Assembly (NCBI RefSeq): GCF_021560035.1
Contig: NZ_CP074373.1
Span: forward strand, 2,104,001 to 2,168,000
DNA length: 64,000 nt
Direction: 5' to 3'
Source of the DNA: Virgibacillus sp. NKC19-16
Lineage (GTDB): Bacteria > Bacillota > Bacilli > Bacillales > Amphibacillaceae
Shown: piece by piece, positions 55,690 to 64,000 of the stretch
Layout of the letters: every line of letters begins with the position of its first letter
How positions within the stretch are numbered: the stretch's first letter is position 1
Position numbers and translations under genes: made by a program
Notes under the pieces: model-generated
Seen by the model: the letters and a program-made list of their open reading frames with translations, nothing else
What the model was told of the DNA's origin: nothing
Databases searched by the model: none

Positions 55690-56274
55690 TTATCTTAGAT
55701 ATTTCTTCAAAAGACCCCAGGACTCGTCTTTTCCTTCACCGGTTTCGGAAGAGAAAGGAATGATCTCATCTTCCGGTTCCATTTGCAATGTTTCTTTTGT
55801 CCGCTTTATATACTGCCCTCTTTTGTTTTTTGCAATCTTGTCAAGTTTTGTAGCAACAACAAGTACAGGAAGCTCGTAATATTTTAGGAAATCATACATT
55901 TGTACATCAGTACTAGGTGGCTCATGACGGACATCTGTAATTAATACAGCTGCCTTTAACGTATCTCTAGTTTGAAAATACTCCTCCATCATTTGGCCCC
56001 ATTTTTCACGTTCCTTTTTCGAAACTTTGGCATAGCCATAACCTGGAACATCAACAAAGTAAAAGGCATCATTTATTTTATAAAAGTTTAATGTTTGTGT
56101 CTTACCAGGCGTAGATGACGTTCTTGCTAAATTTTTACGATTGATCAGTTTGTTAATGAATGACGATTTGCCTACATTAGAACGTCCTGCTAATGCAATT
56201 TCCGGAAGATGGTCATTGGGATATTGCTTCTGACTAACGGCACTAATTACGATTTCTGCATTAGTTACTTTCAT
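55690..56274 (-). CDS. engB: Ribosome-biogenesis GTPase EngB (YsxC/YihA)
   Basis: This essential GTPase is needed for 50S subunit assembly. The 194-aa protein has G1 [17 protein letters not shown] near residue 26, G2 [14 protein letters not shown]3 [13 protein letters not shown], and G4 TKLDK near 140. ATG 56274 is chosen because GGAGG lies upstream and a longer reading starts inside lon without a site. It overlaps the lon stop by 14 bp, so the two are co-transcribed. Confidence 0.96.
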   Translation of the reverse strand: MKVTNAEIVISAVSQKQYPNDHLPEIALAGRSNVGKSSFINKLINRKNLARTSSTPGKTQTLNFYKINDAFYFVDVPGYGYAKVSKKEREKWGQMMEEYFQTRDTLKAAVLITDVRHEPPSTDVQMYDFLKYYELPVLVVATKLDKIAKNKRGQYIKRTKETLQMEPEDEIIPFSSETGEGKDESWGLLKKYLR

Positions 56275-58591
56275 TTTCTTCCTCCACAAGCGCATGTTCC
56301 AAGACTTGATCTAAATGTCCCACCTTAATAAAGGTTAAACTATTACGTACACTTTCCGGTATATCATCGATATCTTTTTCATTTTCTTCAGGGATGATAA
56401 TGGTAGTTATTCCTGCACGATGTGCACTTAGCGATTTTTCTTTCAACCCGCCAATTGGAAGCACTCGTCCGCGCAGTGTAATCTCACCAGTCATACCTAC
56501 CTCTTTTTTCACTGCTCTGCCTGTGAGTGCAGATACTAAAGCTGTGGCCATCGTTATACCTGCTGAAGGACCGTCTTTTGGTGTCGCTCCTTCAGGTACA
56601 TGAATATGAATATCATAGGTTTCGTGAAAATCAGGAGCGATATTTAACTCACCAGCTCTTGAGCGGATATAGCTAAATGCTGCTTGTGCGGACTCCTGCA
56701 TGACATCGCCAAGTTTTCCCGTTAAGGTAAGCTTGCCTTTACCCGGATAATGGGAAACCTCAATGGATAAGGTATCACCACCCGCTGCAGTATAGGCCAA
56801 TCCTGTTGCAGCACCAACCTGATCTTCTTGCTCCATGAGACCGTAACGATAAAGCGGCTTGCCAAGTAATTCTTCAAGGCTTTTCTCAGTTATGACGACC
56901 CGTTTTTTCTCACCGGAAATAATTATTTTTGCGGCTTTTCTACACAATGTAGCAAGCGATCGTTCCAGGTTCCTGACACCCGCTTCACGTGTGTACTTGC
57001 GAATGAGTTTTAACAGGGCGTCATCCCGAATTTGCAGATTTGTTTTTTTCAATCCATTTTCTTTTAATTGTTTTTTAAATAAATGTTCTTTAGCAATGTG
57101 CAGCTTTTCCAATTCTGTATAACCAGCGATGGAAATAAGCTCCATTCGATCTAATAATGGACCTGGTATATTGGTTACATAATTTGCGGTTGCAACAAAT
57201 AGAACATTGGACAGGTCATATGTCTCTTCAATAAAGTGGTCACTGAAGTTACTATTTTGTTCCGGATCAAGCACTTCTAGCATCGCTGATGATGGATCGC
57301 CACGAAAATCATTTGACATCTTATCAATTTCATCCAATAAAAACACCGGATTAATTGTTTCCGCCTTTTTCATTCCTTGAATAATTCTACCAGGCATTGC
57401 ACCTATATACGTTCTACGATGCCCTTTTATTTCGGCCTCATCACGAACACCGCCTAAAGAGATTCTAACAAAATTTCTGTTTATCGAGCGTGCAATTGAT
57501 TTAGCCAGTGATGTTTTTCCTACTCCGGGAGGCCCTACAAGACAAAGAATGGGACCCTTTATAGAATTGGTGAGCTTTTGTACTGCCAAATATTCTAAGA
57601 TGCGTTCTTTCACTTTATCCAGACCATAATGATCTGTATCAAGTATTTTCTCCGCTCTCTGAATCTCAATCGTGTCTTTTGTTTTTTGTGTCCATGGTAA
57701 TGCAAGAAGCCATTCTAAATAGTTACGGATAACAGAGCTCTCCGCAGAACTTTGTGGTACTTTCTCATACCTTCCCAGTTCCTTTTTCGCTACTTTCTTT
57801 ATGGCTTCAGGCATATCCGATAGTTCAATTTTTTCATCTAATTGACCAACTTCACTTGTTTTGCCTTCTTTTTCACCAAGTTCTTTTTGAATTGCCTTTA
57901 ATTGCTCACGTAAATAATATTCCTTTTGCGTCTTTTCCATAGAACCTTTTACACGCTGACCGATCTTTTGTTCTAAATCAAGGACCTTCTGTTCATTGGA
58001 AATCATTTTAATTAGATACTGTAGCCTTTGTTTGATATCTTGGATTTCCAGCAATTCCTGTTTATCTTTTATTTTTAAAGATAGATGGGATGTGATAATA
58101 TCTGCAAGCCTTCCTGGCTCCTCTATATCAGAAACGGTCGCAAGTGTCTCAGTAGTAATTTTTTTGGAAAGCTTTATGTATTGTTCAAACTGCTGTAATA
58201 ACGTACGCATTAGAGCTTCTTCTTCGTTCTTTTCTCCGTGAACATCTTCCAATTTTTCAATTTCTACAACAAATTCTTCTTCATTGTCAATGTATTGAAC
58301 TATTTCTCCACGGTGTATTCCTTCTACTAGAATCCGGAGAGTACCATTCGGGAGTTTAAGCATTTGATTTACTTTCGCTAACGTCCCGATCTGATAAATA
58401 TCTTTTGTGTCAGGTTCTTCCAGACTAACTTTTTTTTGGGCTGCAAGAAATATAGTTTGATCACCCATCATCGCTTGTTCCAATGCTGCTACAGACTTAT
58501 CTCTACCTACATCAAGGTGCAAAACCATTGATGGAAATACAAGTAATCCGCGTAATGGAAGGAGGGGAACCTGGGTAGTTTCTTTTGCCAT
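56261..58591 (-). CDS. lonA: ATP-dependent protease LonA
   Basis: Lon degrades damaged and regulatory proteins in the cytoplasm. The 776-aa protein has an N-terminal substrate-binding domain ([20 protein letters not shown]), an AAA+ module with Walker [20 protein letters not shown] near residue 352, Walker [12 protein letters not shown], and a C-terminal serine protease domain with the catalytic Ser in [18 protein letters not shown] near 680. ATG 58591 has GGAGGT about 9 bp upstream. In B. subtilis lonB lies between clpX and lonA; it is absent here. Confidence 0.97.
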   Translation of the reverse strand: MAKETTQVPLLPLRGLLVFPSMVLHLDVGRDKSVAALEQAMMGDQTIFLAAQKKVSLEEPDTKDIYQIGTLAKVNQMLKLPNGTLRILVEGIHRGEIVQYIDNEEEFVVEIEKLEDVHGEKNEEEALMRTLLQQFEQYIKLSKKITTETLATVSDIEEPGRLADIITSHLSLKIKDKQELLEIQDIKQRLQYLIKMISNEQKVLDLEQKIGQRVKGSMEKTQKEYYLREQLKAIQKELGEKEGKTSEVGQLDEKIELSDMPEAIKKVAKKELGRYEKVPQSSAESSVIRNYLEWLLALPWTQKTKDTIEIQRAEKILDTDHYGLDKVKERILEYLAVQKLTNSIKGPILCLVGPPGVGKTSLAKSIARSINRNFVRISLGGVRDEAEIKGHRRTYIGAMPGRIIQGMKKAETINPVFLLDEIDKMSNDFRGDPSSAMLEVLDPEQNSNFSDHFIEETYDLSNVLFVATANYVTNIPGPLLDRMELISIAGYTELEKLHIAKEHLFKKQLKENGLKKTNLQIRDDALLKLIRKYTREAGVRNLERSLATLCRKAAKIIISGEKKRVVITEKSLEELLGKPLYRYGLMEQEDQVGAATGLAYTAAGGDTLSIEVSHYPGKGKLTLTGKLGDVMQESAQAAFSYIRSRAGELNIAPDFHETYDIHIHVPEGATPKDGPSAGITMATALVSALTGRAVKKEVGMTGEITLRGRVLPIGGLKEKSLSAHRAGITTIIIPEENEKDIDDIPESVRNSLTFIKVGHLDQVLEHALVEEENESN

Positions 58592-58643
58592 TGTATGTAC
58601 CTCCATTGTATGTCTTATTATTTATACTTGCATATGTTCTTAA

Positions 58644-58672
58644 AGTTTAAAGAAAACTACTTCATTTGTAAA
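58644..58672 (-). promoter_or_regulatory. Possible promoter of lonA-engB
   Basis: TTTACA (58667-58672) and TAAACT (58644-58649) are 17 bp apart on the minus strand. Both boxes deviate from consensus, so this is a candidate only. Confidence 0.4.
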
Positions 58673-58743
58673 TATATATGGAAAAATATAACACGCTTAA
58701 CTCTTTTTATTATACCAAGTATCGCCTTTTTTATGTACGGACC

Positions 58744-58817
58744 AAAAAATAAGGACTGACTAGATGCATTGCTCCCTGCACTAACGTGTAAAATAAGGAG
58801 TTATGCCTAGTCAGTCC
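58744..58817 (-). terminator. Long hairpin terminator after clpX
   Basis: On the minus strand GGACTGACTAG and CTAGTCAGTCC form a perfect 11-bp outer stem, extended inward by GCAT and CTCC pairs, and followed by TTATTTTTT. It lies about 23 bp past the clpX stop codon. Confidence 0.87.
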
Positions 58818-58840
58818 CGGATATAAATCGAAAGCTTTAT

Positions 58841-60121
58841 TTAGGCGCTCTCTTTAGGAAGTGTTTTATTTCCTTCTCGTACAGTTCCGTCTCTAAAAAT
58901 AAGCTTAGGGCTGCCATTTTCTTCTTTAACCGTGTTAGATGTTATCACACATTTCTCTATATCTTCTCGTGACGGTAACTCAAACATAACATCAAGAATA
59001 ATGCTTTCAATAATTGACCGCAAACCACGAGCTCCAGTTTTACGTTCGATCGCTTTTTTAGCTATTTCTACAAGCGCATCTTCTTCAAACTCTAATTCAA
59101 CATCATCCATTTCAAATAGCTTCTCATATTGTTTTACAAGCGCATTCTTCGGTTTTGTTAAAATTTGTACTAATGCATATTCATCCAACGGTTCCAAGCT
59201 TCCCACAACGGGTATTCTTCCAATAAATTCCGGGATAAGTCCATAACTCAGGAGATCCTCCGGCAATACTCTTTGAAGTAATTCTCCTACTCCTAGATCT
59301 TGACCCTTATCATTGGAACCGCCAAAGCCAATTACGGTTTGACCAAGCCGACGTTTCACAATTTGATCTATACCATCAAATGCACCACCAACAATGAATA
59401 GAATATTTGTGGTATCGATTTGAATGAATTCCTGATGCGGATGCTTACGACCTCCCTGTGGAGGAACACTTGCTACAGTACCTTCAATAATTTTAAGCAA
59501 TGCCTGTTGCACACCTTCACCGGAAACATCGCGTGTAATTGAAGGGTTTTCTGACTTACGTGCAACCTTATCAATTTCATCGATGTAAATAATACCCTTT
59601 TCAGCTTTTTCAACATCATAATCCGCTGCTTGTATTAATTTTAGAAGAATGTTCTCAACATCCTCACCAACATAGCCGGCCTCTGTTAAGGAGGTTGCGT
59701 CTGCCATTGCAAAAGGTACATTAATAATACGTGCTAACGTTTGTGCCAGCAATGTTTTACCACTACCAGTCGGACCAAGCATGGAAATGTTACTCTTAGC
59801 AATTTCTACATCATCGGAATTTGATGGACTATTAACGCGTTTATAATGGTTATAAACTGCTACAGATAAATTTTTCTTGGCTTTATCCTGACCAATCACG
59901 TAATCATCCAATGTTTCCATGATTTCCCTTGGCTTTGGAATTTCTTTTAATTCTATTTCTTCCTCTGTTCCGAGTTCTTCTTCAACGATTTCTGTACAAA
60001 GTTCAATACATTCATCGCATATATAAACGCCTGGACCGGCCACTAGCTTACGAACCTGATCCTGACTCTTTCCACAAAACGAACATTTCAATTGTCCTTT
60101 TTCTTCGTTATATTTACGCAT
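58841..60121 (-). CDS. clpX: ATP-dependent Clp protease ATP-binding subunit ClpX
   Basis: ClpX unfolds proteins and feeds them to ClpP. The 426-aa protein has an N-terminal zinc-binding domain ([19 protein letters not shown] to [10 protein letters not shown], residues 13-41). Walker A is [18 protein letters not shown] near residue 112, Walker B is [16 protein letters not shown] near 180, the ClpP-docking IGF loop is in GQTVIGFGG near 265, and the sensor-2 region is [12 protein letters not shown]. All motifs are intact. It lies downstream of tig, with a repeat element in the gap. Confidence 0.98.
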   Translation of the reverse strand: MRKYNEEKGQLKCSFCGKSQDQVRKLVAGPGVYICDECIELCTEIVEEELGTEEEIELKEIPKPREIMETLDDYVIGQDKAKKNLSVAVYNHYKRVNSPSNSDDVEIAKSNISMLGPTGSGKTLLAQTLARIINVPFAMADATSLTEAGYVGEDVENILLKLIQAADYDVEKAEKGIIYIDEIDKVARKSENPSITRDVSGEGVQQALLKIIEGTVASVPPQGGRKHPHQEFIQIDTTNILFIVGGAFDGIDQIVKRRLGQTVIGFGGSNDKGQDLGVGELLQRVLPEDLLSYGLIPEFIGRIPVVGSLEPLDEYALVQILTKPKNALVKQYEKLFEMDDVELEFEEDALVEIAKKAIERKTGARGLRSIIESIILDVMFELPSREDIEKCVITSNTVKEENGSPKLIFRDGTVREGNKTLPKESA

Positions 60122-60289
60122 TTAATCTCACCCCTGAAAGTTTAGATCTTCTCCTAAGTTTCACTTTAGCATTCAACATTAAAGTCATCATATCAGATCA
60201 AAATTAAAAAACAAAACAAAATACATTCCTATATTTCATATTTACGAAAAAGAGGCTTCTGTGATGTATCGATCCGTAATCATAAACTT

Positions 60290-60317
60290 ATATTATCTGA
60301 CGTCATGAAAAAGTCAA
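60290..60317 (-). promoter_or_regulatory. Promoter of clpX
   Basis: TTGACT (60312-60317) and TAATAT (60290-60295) are 16 bp apart on the minus strand, giving a leader of about 160 nt. It lies between clpX and repeat copy E, so the insertion has not separated it from the gene. Confidence 0.5.
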
Positions 60318-60370
60318 ACCTTAATACTTACTATATGTTACATTCTAAAATAAAATCGTTAAATCGTGTA

Positions 60371-60772
60371 GAATCTATTCGTAAATATTGTAGCTTTATT
60401 CTTTGTAGTTGATATAAAAGATGGCGTAGTGACAATCCTTTGCTGGTTGAGAGTAGGGATTCGCTCCGGTTACTCCGCTAAATTGCATTAGTAGTCAGCA
60501 TCCAAAACATTGAACCACCTCACCAGTCGGGTGAGTGGAGAACCGTTGATTCCTGCTCAGAATAACGTGTCTGAAGGCCCCACAGGACTATTCTAAGGAA
60601 GAGGCCGTACCCTAAGGATGTGCGTCCGCCCTTCGCTGACCCGAACGGCAATTATAGCAAATACGTATAGTAAACAGTAATTACGTCGTCTTTTATATCT
60701 TTTGTTTCATAGCAACAAATGTTTTCGGTGGGACGAACCATTGGTTCAGTCCCAATCTTTTAGAAAACAGCC
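60371..60772 (+). mobile_element. MITE-like repeat, copy E
   Basis: The left end is GAATCTATTCGTAAATATTG, and the right end is GATATC-less arm DNA followed by GGACGAACCATTGGTTCAGT and CTTTTAGAAAACAGCC. The flanks are ATCGTGTA (60363-60370) and TTCGTGTA (60773-60780), an 8-bp duplication with one mismatch. The core resembles that of copy D, including TCCTGCTCAGAATAACGTGT and GCCCTTCGCTGACCCGAACG. It fills most of the long gap between tig and clpX and has no coding capacity. The remaining parts of the gap hold the clpX promoter and the tig hairpin. Confidence 0.87.
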
Positions 60773-60807
60773 TTCGTGTAATTTTTAACCGCTTCTAATT
60801 AAACGGA

Positions 60808-60836
60808 AACAAGATGCAAATGTCTCGCATCTTGTT
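60808..60836 (-). terminator. Hairpin after tig
   Basis: AACAAGATGC and GCATCTTGTT form a perfect 10-bp stem with a 9-nt loop about 40 bp after the tig stop. The minus-strand tail TTCCGTTT is moderately T-rich. Confidence 0.7.
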
Positions 60837-60876
60837 AGTATTTACCGTATTCACCTGTAAATAAACGTATTTTTAT

Positions 60877-62166
60877 CTATTCTACAGTTTTACTTTGTTC
60901 TACTAGGAAGTCAAGTGCCTTTTTGAATTTCAGATCTTCTTTAATCGCATCGGCATTCCCACCAAGTATTTGTTTTAATTGTTCTTTCTCGATGCCATAC
61001 ATACCAGCCATGTTATCTAGTTCTGCATCCACATCTTCATCAGTTGCTTCCAGACCTTCTGCATTAACAATTGCTTCTAACGTAAGATTTGTTTTAACCC
61101 GTTTTTTAGCATCTTCTCTCATTTGCTCTTTCATGGCACTTTCATCTTGTCCGGAGAATTGTGTATACATTTCCATCGTCATACCCTGTTGCTGCAACTG
61201 TTGTTCAAATTCTCTAATCATTTGATCCAACTCTGTATCCACCATAGCATCAGGTATTTCTACTTGCGTATTGTCTGATGCTTTTTCCAGCAATGTATCA
61301 CGTTTTTGTCTTTCAGCTTCCTGTTCTTTTTGTGACTCAAGCTCTTCTCTTTTCTTTTGCTTTAATTCATCAAGAGATTCTGCTTCTTCGTCAACATCTT
61401 TCGCGAATTCATCATCCAGTTCCGGAAATTCCTTATATTTAACTTCATGAACCTTAACTTGAAATGTAGCTTCTTTACCTGCTAATTCCTCTGCATGATA
61501 GTCTTCTGGGAATGTCAAATTGATACTAGTTTCTGCATCAAGATCTTTACCGATTAGTTGCTCTTCAAATCCAGGAATGAATTGACCTGAGCCAATTTCC
61601 AAGGAATGATTTTCGGCTTTACCCCCGTCAAATGCTACGCCGTCGGTGAAACCTTCAAAATCCATGACAACCGTATCGCCTTCTTCAATGGAACCTTCTT
61701 CTTTTACAACTAGCTCAACATGCTCTTGCTGAAGTCTCTCAATTGCTTCATCGACTTCTTCATCCGTTACTTCTAAGGACTGTTCTTCCACTTCCAATCC
61801 TTTATATTCGCCAAGAGTAGCTTCCGGTTTTACATTTACATTAGCTGTAAAAACGACATCTTTGCCTCTTTCAATTGTTTCAATATCCACTTCCGGCTGT
61901 TCAATTGGCTGGATTCCAGTTTCGTCAATTGCCTTCCGGTAAGCATCTTGAAGAATAAGATCTACTGCATCCTGATATAAGGATTCCACACCAAAGCGGC
62001 TTTCAAAAAGTTTACGCGGTATTTTCCCTTTACGAAATCCAGGGAGTTCAATATCTTTCCTAACTTTTTTAAACGCCTGATCCAATGCAGTTTCAAATTC
62101 ATCTGCAGTAATTCCAAATGTTAATAAACCTGTATTTCCTTCTTGCTGTTCCCATTTTGCTACCAT
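60877..62166 (-). CDS. tig: Trigger factor
   Basis: Trigger factor is the ribosome-bound chaperone and prolyl isomerase that meets nascent chains. The 429-aa protein has the ribosome-docking signature [19 protein letters not shown] near residue 43. The FKBP-type domain (about 150-245) carries [20 protein letters not shown] and [15 protein letters not shown], and a long helical, acidic C-terminal domain follows. ATG 62166 with GGAGGG 7 bp upstream is preferred to a start five codons earlier. Confidence 0.97.
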   Translation of the reverse strand: MVAKWEQQEGNTGLLTFGITADEFETALDQAFKKVRKDIELPGFRKGKIPRKLFESRFGVESLYQDAVDLILQDAYRKAIDETGIQPIEQPEVDIETIERGKDVVFTANVNVKPEATLGEYKGLEVEEQSLEVTDEEVDEAIERLQQEHVELVVKEEGSIEEGDTVVMDFEGFTDGVAFDGGKAENHSLEIGSGQFIPGFEEQLIGKDLDAETSINLTFPEDYHAEELAGKEATFQVKVHEVKYKEFPELDDEFAKDVDEEAESLDELKQKKREELESQKEQEAERQKRDTLLEKASDNTQVEIPDAMVDTELDQMIREFEQQLQQQGMTMEMYTQFSGQDESAMKEQMREDAKKRVKTNLTLEAIVNAEGLEATDEDVDAELDNMAGMYGIEKEQLKQILGGNADAIKEDLKFKKALDFLVEQSKTVE

Positions 62167-62301
62167 AAAAATTCCCTCCAAAATCTATTGATTCCATTCA
62201 TTTTTTAACGTTCATTATTGGACATATAATGATCACATTTTCAACCATCTCATTATAACATAATTGCTAGGCCTTTCAAGAATTTATAGCTATATACCTT
62301 T

Positions 62302-63288
62302 TTATTCTTCAATTATACTCAGATATAGGGATTCACATAATTTAATTTCCTCCATATATCGATCTACATCATTGTTTCGTTCCTCACCGGTATTTGTATG
62401 TATATTTAAATACGCTTCCCCTGTGATTTTCAAGGCTTCTGCTATTAGCTTAACATCATCAATTGGCGGCATGATAGGATAACGCACATATGTATATCGA
62501 TAAAGAAGTTGGCCTAATAAGTGAAATAAAGATGGATCTTTTTGTTCCAGCCCGCTAATCAGCAATACTAGTTGTTTAAATGTTGGATGTGATGTTATTT
62601 CTGTAACATCAGTAGGATTAACGCGTAACTGTAATCCTAATTTATGTATTTCCACCTCATATGAAACTTCATGATCTTTTAACCAGTGAAAAATGGCTGT
62701 TTTCGAAACAGGATGAACGTTTTCGTTTACTAATAATTTTATAACGGTACTGGTTGGGCTGGATTCCGCCTTTCTTAAGTTTTCGACTAGGCGCCATTGT
62801 TCTCTATGATCGTTTTCATAAAAGGCAGATATGAGATCATCTAAATATGCGTTGGATTTTTCAATGGACAGGTCGTTTTGCATTTTCTCACTCATATCAT
62901 AAAGCTGCTGAAATTGTTCTTTCATAACAAGTGGTATAGCTTCATTTTCACATTCATAGGCTACTTGTTCCATCAACAGTTCATATTGGCTTGTTTGAAA
63001 TAATAATGTTAAATAAATATGTACATAATGATAATAGTTTTCTTCTTTATATTGCAATAACTCTTCACATATATCTTGAGCTTCCCCGTACCGTCCTAAT
63101 TCCATTAAACAAATTATCTTACCAATAATTATTTCGTGGTTATTAACCTGATAGCTTAGTAATTTATTTAATTTGGACAATGCTTCCTCAAATCTTTTTT
63201 CCTTAAGCGCTTCTAAACTTTCTTCTTCCAATAATGATTTCCACTTTGGAAATAAAATAACATTATCTTGTTCGGATTCATTTAGCAT
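62302..63288 (-). CDS. Tetratricopeptide-repeat protein (YsoA-like)
   Basis: The 328-aa soluble protein has helical repeats early on (LEALKEKRFEEALSKLNKLL, then GKIICLMELGRYGEAQDICE and YYHYVHIYLTLLFQTSQYEL), spaced about 34 residues apart, as in TPR domains. The C-terminal half has no recognised motif beyond helices. B. subtilis ysoA, a TPR protein, sits upstream of tig, as this gene does. No function is known. The start ATG 63288 has GGGGG-type sequence upstream. Confidence 0.82.
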   Translation of the reverse strand: MLNESEQDNVILFPKWKSLLEEESLEALKEKRFEEALSKLNKLLSYQVNNHEIIIGKIICLMELGRYGEAQDICEELLQYKEENYYHYVHIYLTLLFQTSQYELLMEQVAYECENEAIPLVMKEQFQQLYDMSEKMQNDLSIEKSNAYLDDLISAFYENDHREQWRLVENLRKAESSPTSTVIKLLVNENVHPVSKTAIFHWLKDHEVSYEVEIHKLGLQLRVNPTDVTEITSHPTFKQLVLLISGLEQKDPSLFHLLGQLLYRYTYVRYPIMPPIDDVKLIAEALKITGEAYLNIHTNTGEERNNDVDRYMEEIKLCESLYLSIIEE

Positions 63289-63362
63289 TTATTCACCCCC
63301 CATTTAAGTTGTAAGCAATCTATATATGTGTTTGTTTTCCCAACTTACTGCTAAATTAAACT

Positions 63363-63399
63363 TAAAAAAGAGAAACCTATTCAACTATATAGGTTTCTC
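63363..63399 (-). terminator. Terminator of the tRNA pair
   Basis: GAGAAACCTAT and ATAGGTTTCTC form a perfect 11-bp stem with an 8-nt loop, followed on the minus strand by TTTTTT. It lies 8 bp past tRNA-Arg. Confidence 0.92.
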
Positions 63400-63406
63400 C
63401 TGCTGA

Positions 63407-63480
63407 TGTCCCAGGCAGGATTCGAACCTGCGACCCACAGCTTAGAAGGCTGTTGCTCTATCCAGCTGAGCTACTGGGAC
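63407..63480 (-). tRNA. tRNA-Arg (anticodon TCT)
   Basis: The 74-nt minus-strand sequence folds as a cloverleaf with acceptor GTCCCAG/CTGGGAC, D-arm AGCTCAGCTGGATAGAGC, anticodon loop CTTCTAA (anticodon UCU, reading AGA/AGG), and T-arm GGTTCGAATCC. The discriminator is A and CCA is not encoded. It pairs with tRNA-Gly 18 bp upstream. Confidence 0.97.
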
Positions 63481-63498
63481 GTATGTTATGTAAAATTA

Positions 63499-63569
63499 AG
63501 CGGGTGAAGGGAATCGAACCCTCGTCATCAGCTTGGAAGGCTGAGGTTTTACCACTAAACTACACCCGC
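63499..63569 (-). tRNA. tRNA-Gly (anticodon TCC)
   Basis: The 71-nt minus-strand sequence has acceptor GCGGGTG/CACCCGC, D-arm with TTTAGTGGTAAAA, anticodon loop CTTCCAA (UCC, reading GGA/GGG), and T-arm GGTTCGATTCC. The discriminator is T, as usual for tRNA-Gly. CCA is not encoded. It is transcribed with tRNA-Arg. Confidence 0.97.
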
Positions 63570-63675
63570 ACCGTAATAAGGATGTTTGCATCGATAATTT
63601 TAACGGACAAGATTCATTATATGCACTGAACATTTTTTTGTCAATAGATTACCCGAAAAAATATTTTGGCAAAAG

Positions 63676-63708
63676 CATAGCTTGTCGAACAATAGCGACA
63701 AGCTTATG
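63676..63708 (-). terminator. Terminator of the phosphoesterase gene
   Basis: CATAGCTTGTCG and CGACAAGCTTATG form a stem of about 11 bp around an 8-nt loop and are followed on the minus strand by TTTTGCC and a later T run, 4 bp past the stop codon. Confidence 0.78.
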
Positions 63709-63711
63709 ACT

Positions 63712-64000
63712 TTATAATGATGCATGATATGTTAGCTCATCCACTACTTCTCCATCAACCGTATAAAATGTAACTGTAATGTCATCTGTACTGTCGAATT
63801 CCATGATTGCATATGTCTTTTCCGGACGGTTTCTTGGCAGTCGTATACTCCCCGGATTGATAAAAAGTTGCTCACCTATTTGTTCTGCACCAGCTATATG
63901 CGTGTGCCCAAAACAAATAACCTGGGCGCCTGCTTCTTCTGCTCGGTATCCTGCTGTCATAAGATTTGCTTTCACATTATGAAGATGGCCATGTATGACA
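63712..64000 (-). CDS. Metallophosphoesterase (YfcE/YsnB family), 5' truncated
   Basis: The frame is open to the window edge, so only the last 95 or so codons are seen. They begin VIHGHLHNVKANLMTAGYRA and contain the metal-binding VICFGHTHIAG, then FINPGSIRLPRNRPEKTYAI. These are the C-terminal motifs (GH and GHTH) of the YfcE/MJ0936 phosphodiesterase family with a two-metal centre. In B. subtilis ysnB, in the same region, belongs to this family. Substrate specificity cannot be told. Confidence 0.93.
   Translation of the reverse strand, partial: VIHGHLHNVKANLMTAGYRAEEAGAQVICFGHTHIAGAEQIGEQLFINPGSIRLPRNRPEKTYAIMEFDSTDDITVTFYTVDGEVVDELTYHASL

Noticed and set aside
55523-55879. A 118-codon open frame on the plus strand
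   Set aside because: It runs from repeat copy D through the engB terminator into the antisense of engB, has no ribosome-binding site and no family resemblance.

Overview
The window reads as a stretch of the core chromosome of an AT-rich, endospore-forming member of the Bacillaceae. The closest feel is a halotolerant genus such as Virgibacillus, Oceanobacillus or Lentibacillus; that placement is from memory of gene content and repeat type, not a search. The gene order follows the Bacillus subtilis rarA-aspS-hisS-relA-recJ-secDF-spoVB-tgt-ruvAB-obg-min-mre-valS-hem-lon-clpX-tig segment. Nearly all genes lie on the minus strand, and short plus-strand genes break them up.

Region by region: 1-2.2 kb holds the 3' part of rarA, an RsfA-type regulator and a probable 6S RNA. 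2.2-5.8 kb is the T-box-controlled hisS-aspS operon plus the small gene yrzK. 5.8-12.98 kb carries a cell-wall amidase, dtd, relA, apt, recJ and a LapA-like protein. 13-24 kb carries secDF, comN, spoVB, an ArsB/NhaD-type permease, yrzE, yajC, tgt, queA and ruvBA. 24-34 kb carries a YebC protein, a CoxA-like lipoprotein, nadE, a kinase-fold protein, safA, pheA, obg, spo0B, rpmA-prp-rplU and spoIVFAB. 34-43.5 kb carries minCD, mreBCD, radC, spoIIB, folC and a tandem pair of ATP-grasp ligases. 43.5-54.5 kb carries T-box-controlled valS, ysxE, spoVID and the haem genes hemACDBL. 54.7-64 kb carries a membrane protein, engB, lon, clpX, tig, a TPR protein, tRNA-Arg, tRNA-Gly and a truncated phosphoesterase.

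The main theme is growth plus sporulation. Cell-shape and septum genes (mre, min), translation genes (three tRNA synthetases, L21, L27 and its protease, Obg, EngB, trigger factor) and haem synthesis are mixed with sporulation genes (rsfA, spoVB, coxA-like, safA, spo0B, spoIVFA/B, spoIIB, spoVID, ysxE).

The most unusual feature is a dispersed, non-coding, MITE-like repeat. It is present in five copies of 134-418 bp. The copies have related imperfect terminal inverted repeats and near-identical 8-bp flanking duplications, and three of them start within 6 bp of a stop codon. Other points of interest: both LysM coat-morphogenesis genes (safA, spoVID) are followed by a kinase-fold gene; the hisS T-box bulge fits tRNA-Asp better than tRNA-His; and maf, hemX, lonB, pheB and bofC are absent from their usual syntenic positions. 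I see no phage, CRISPR array or autonomous transposon.
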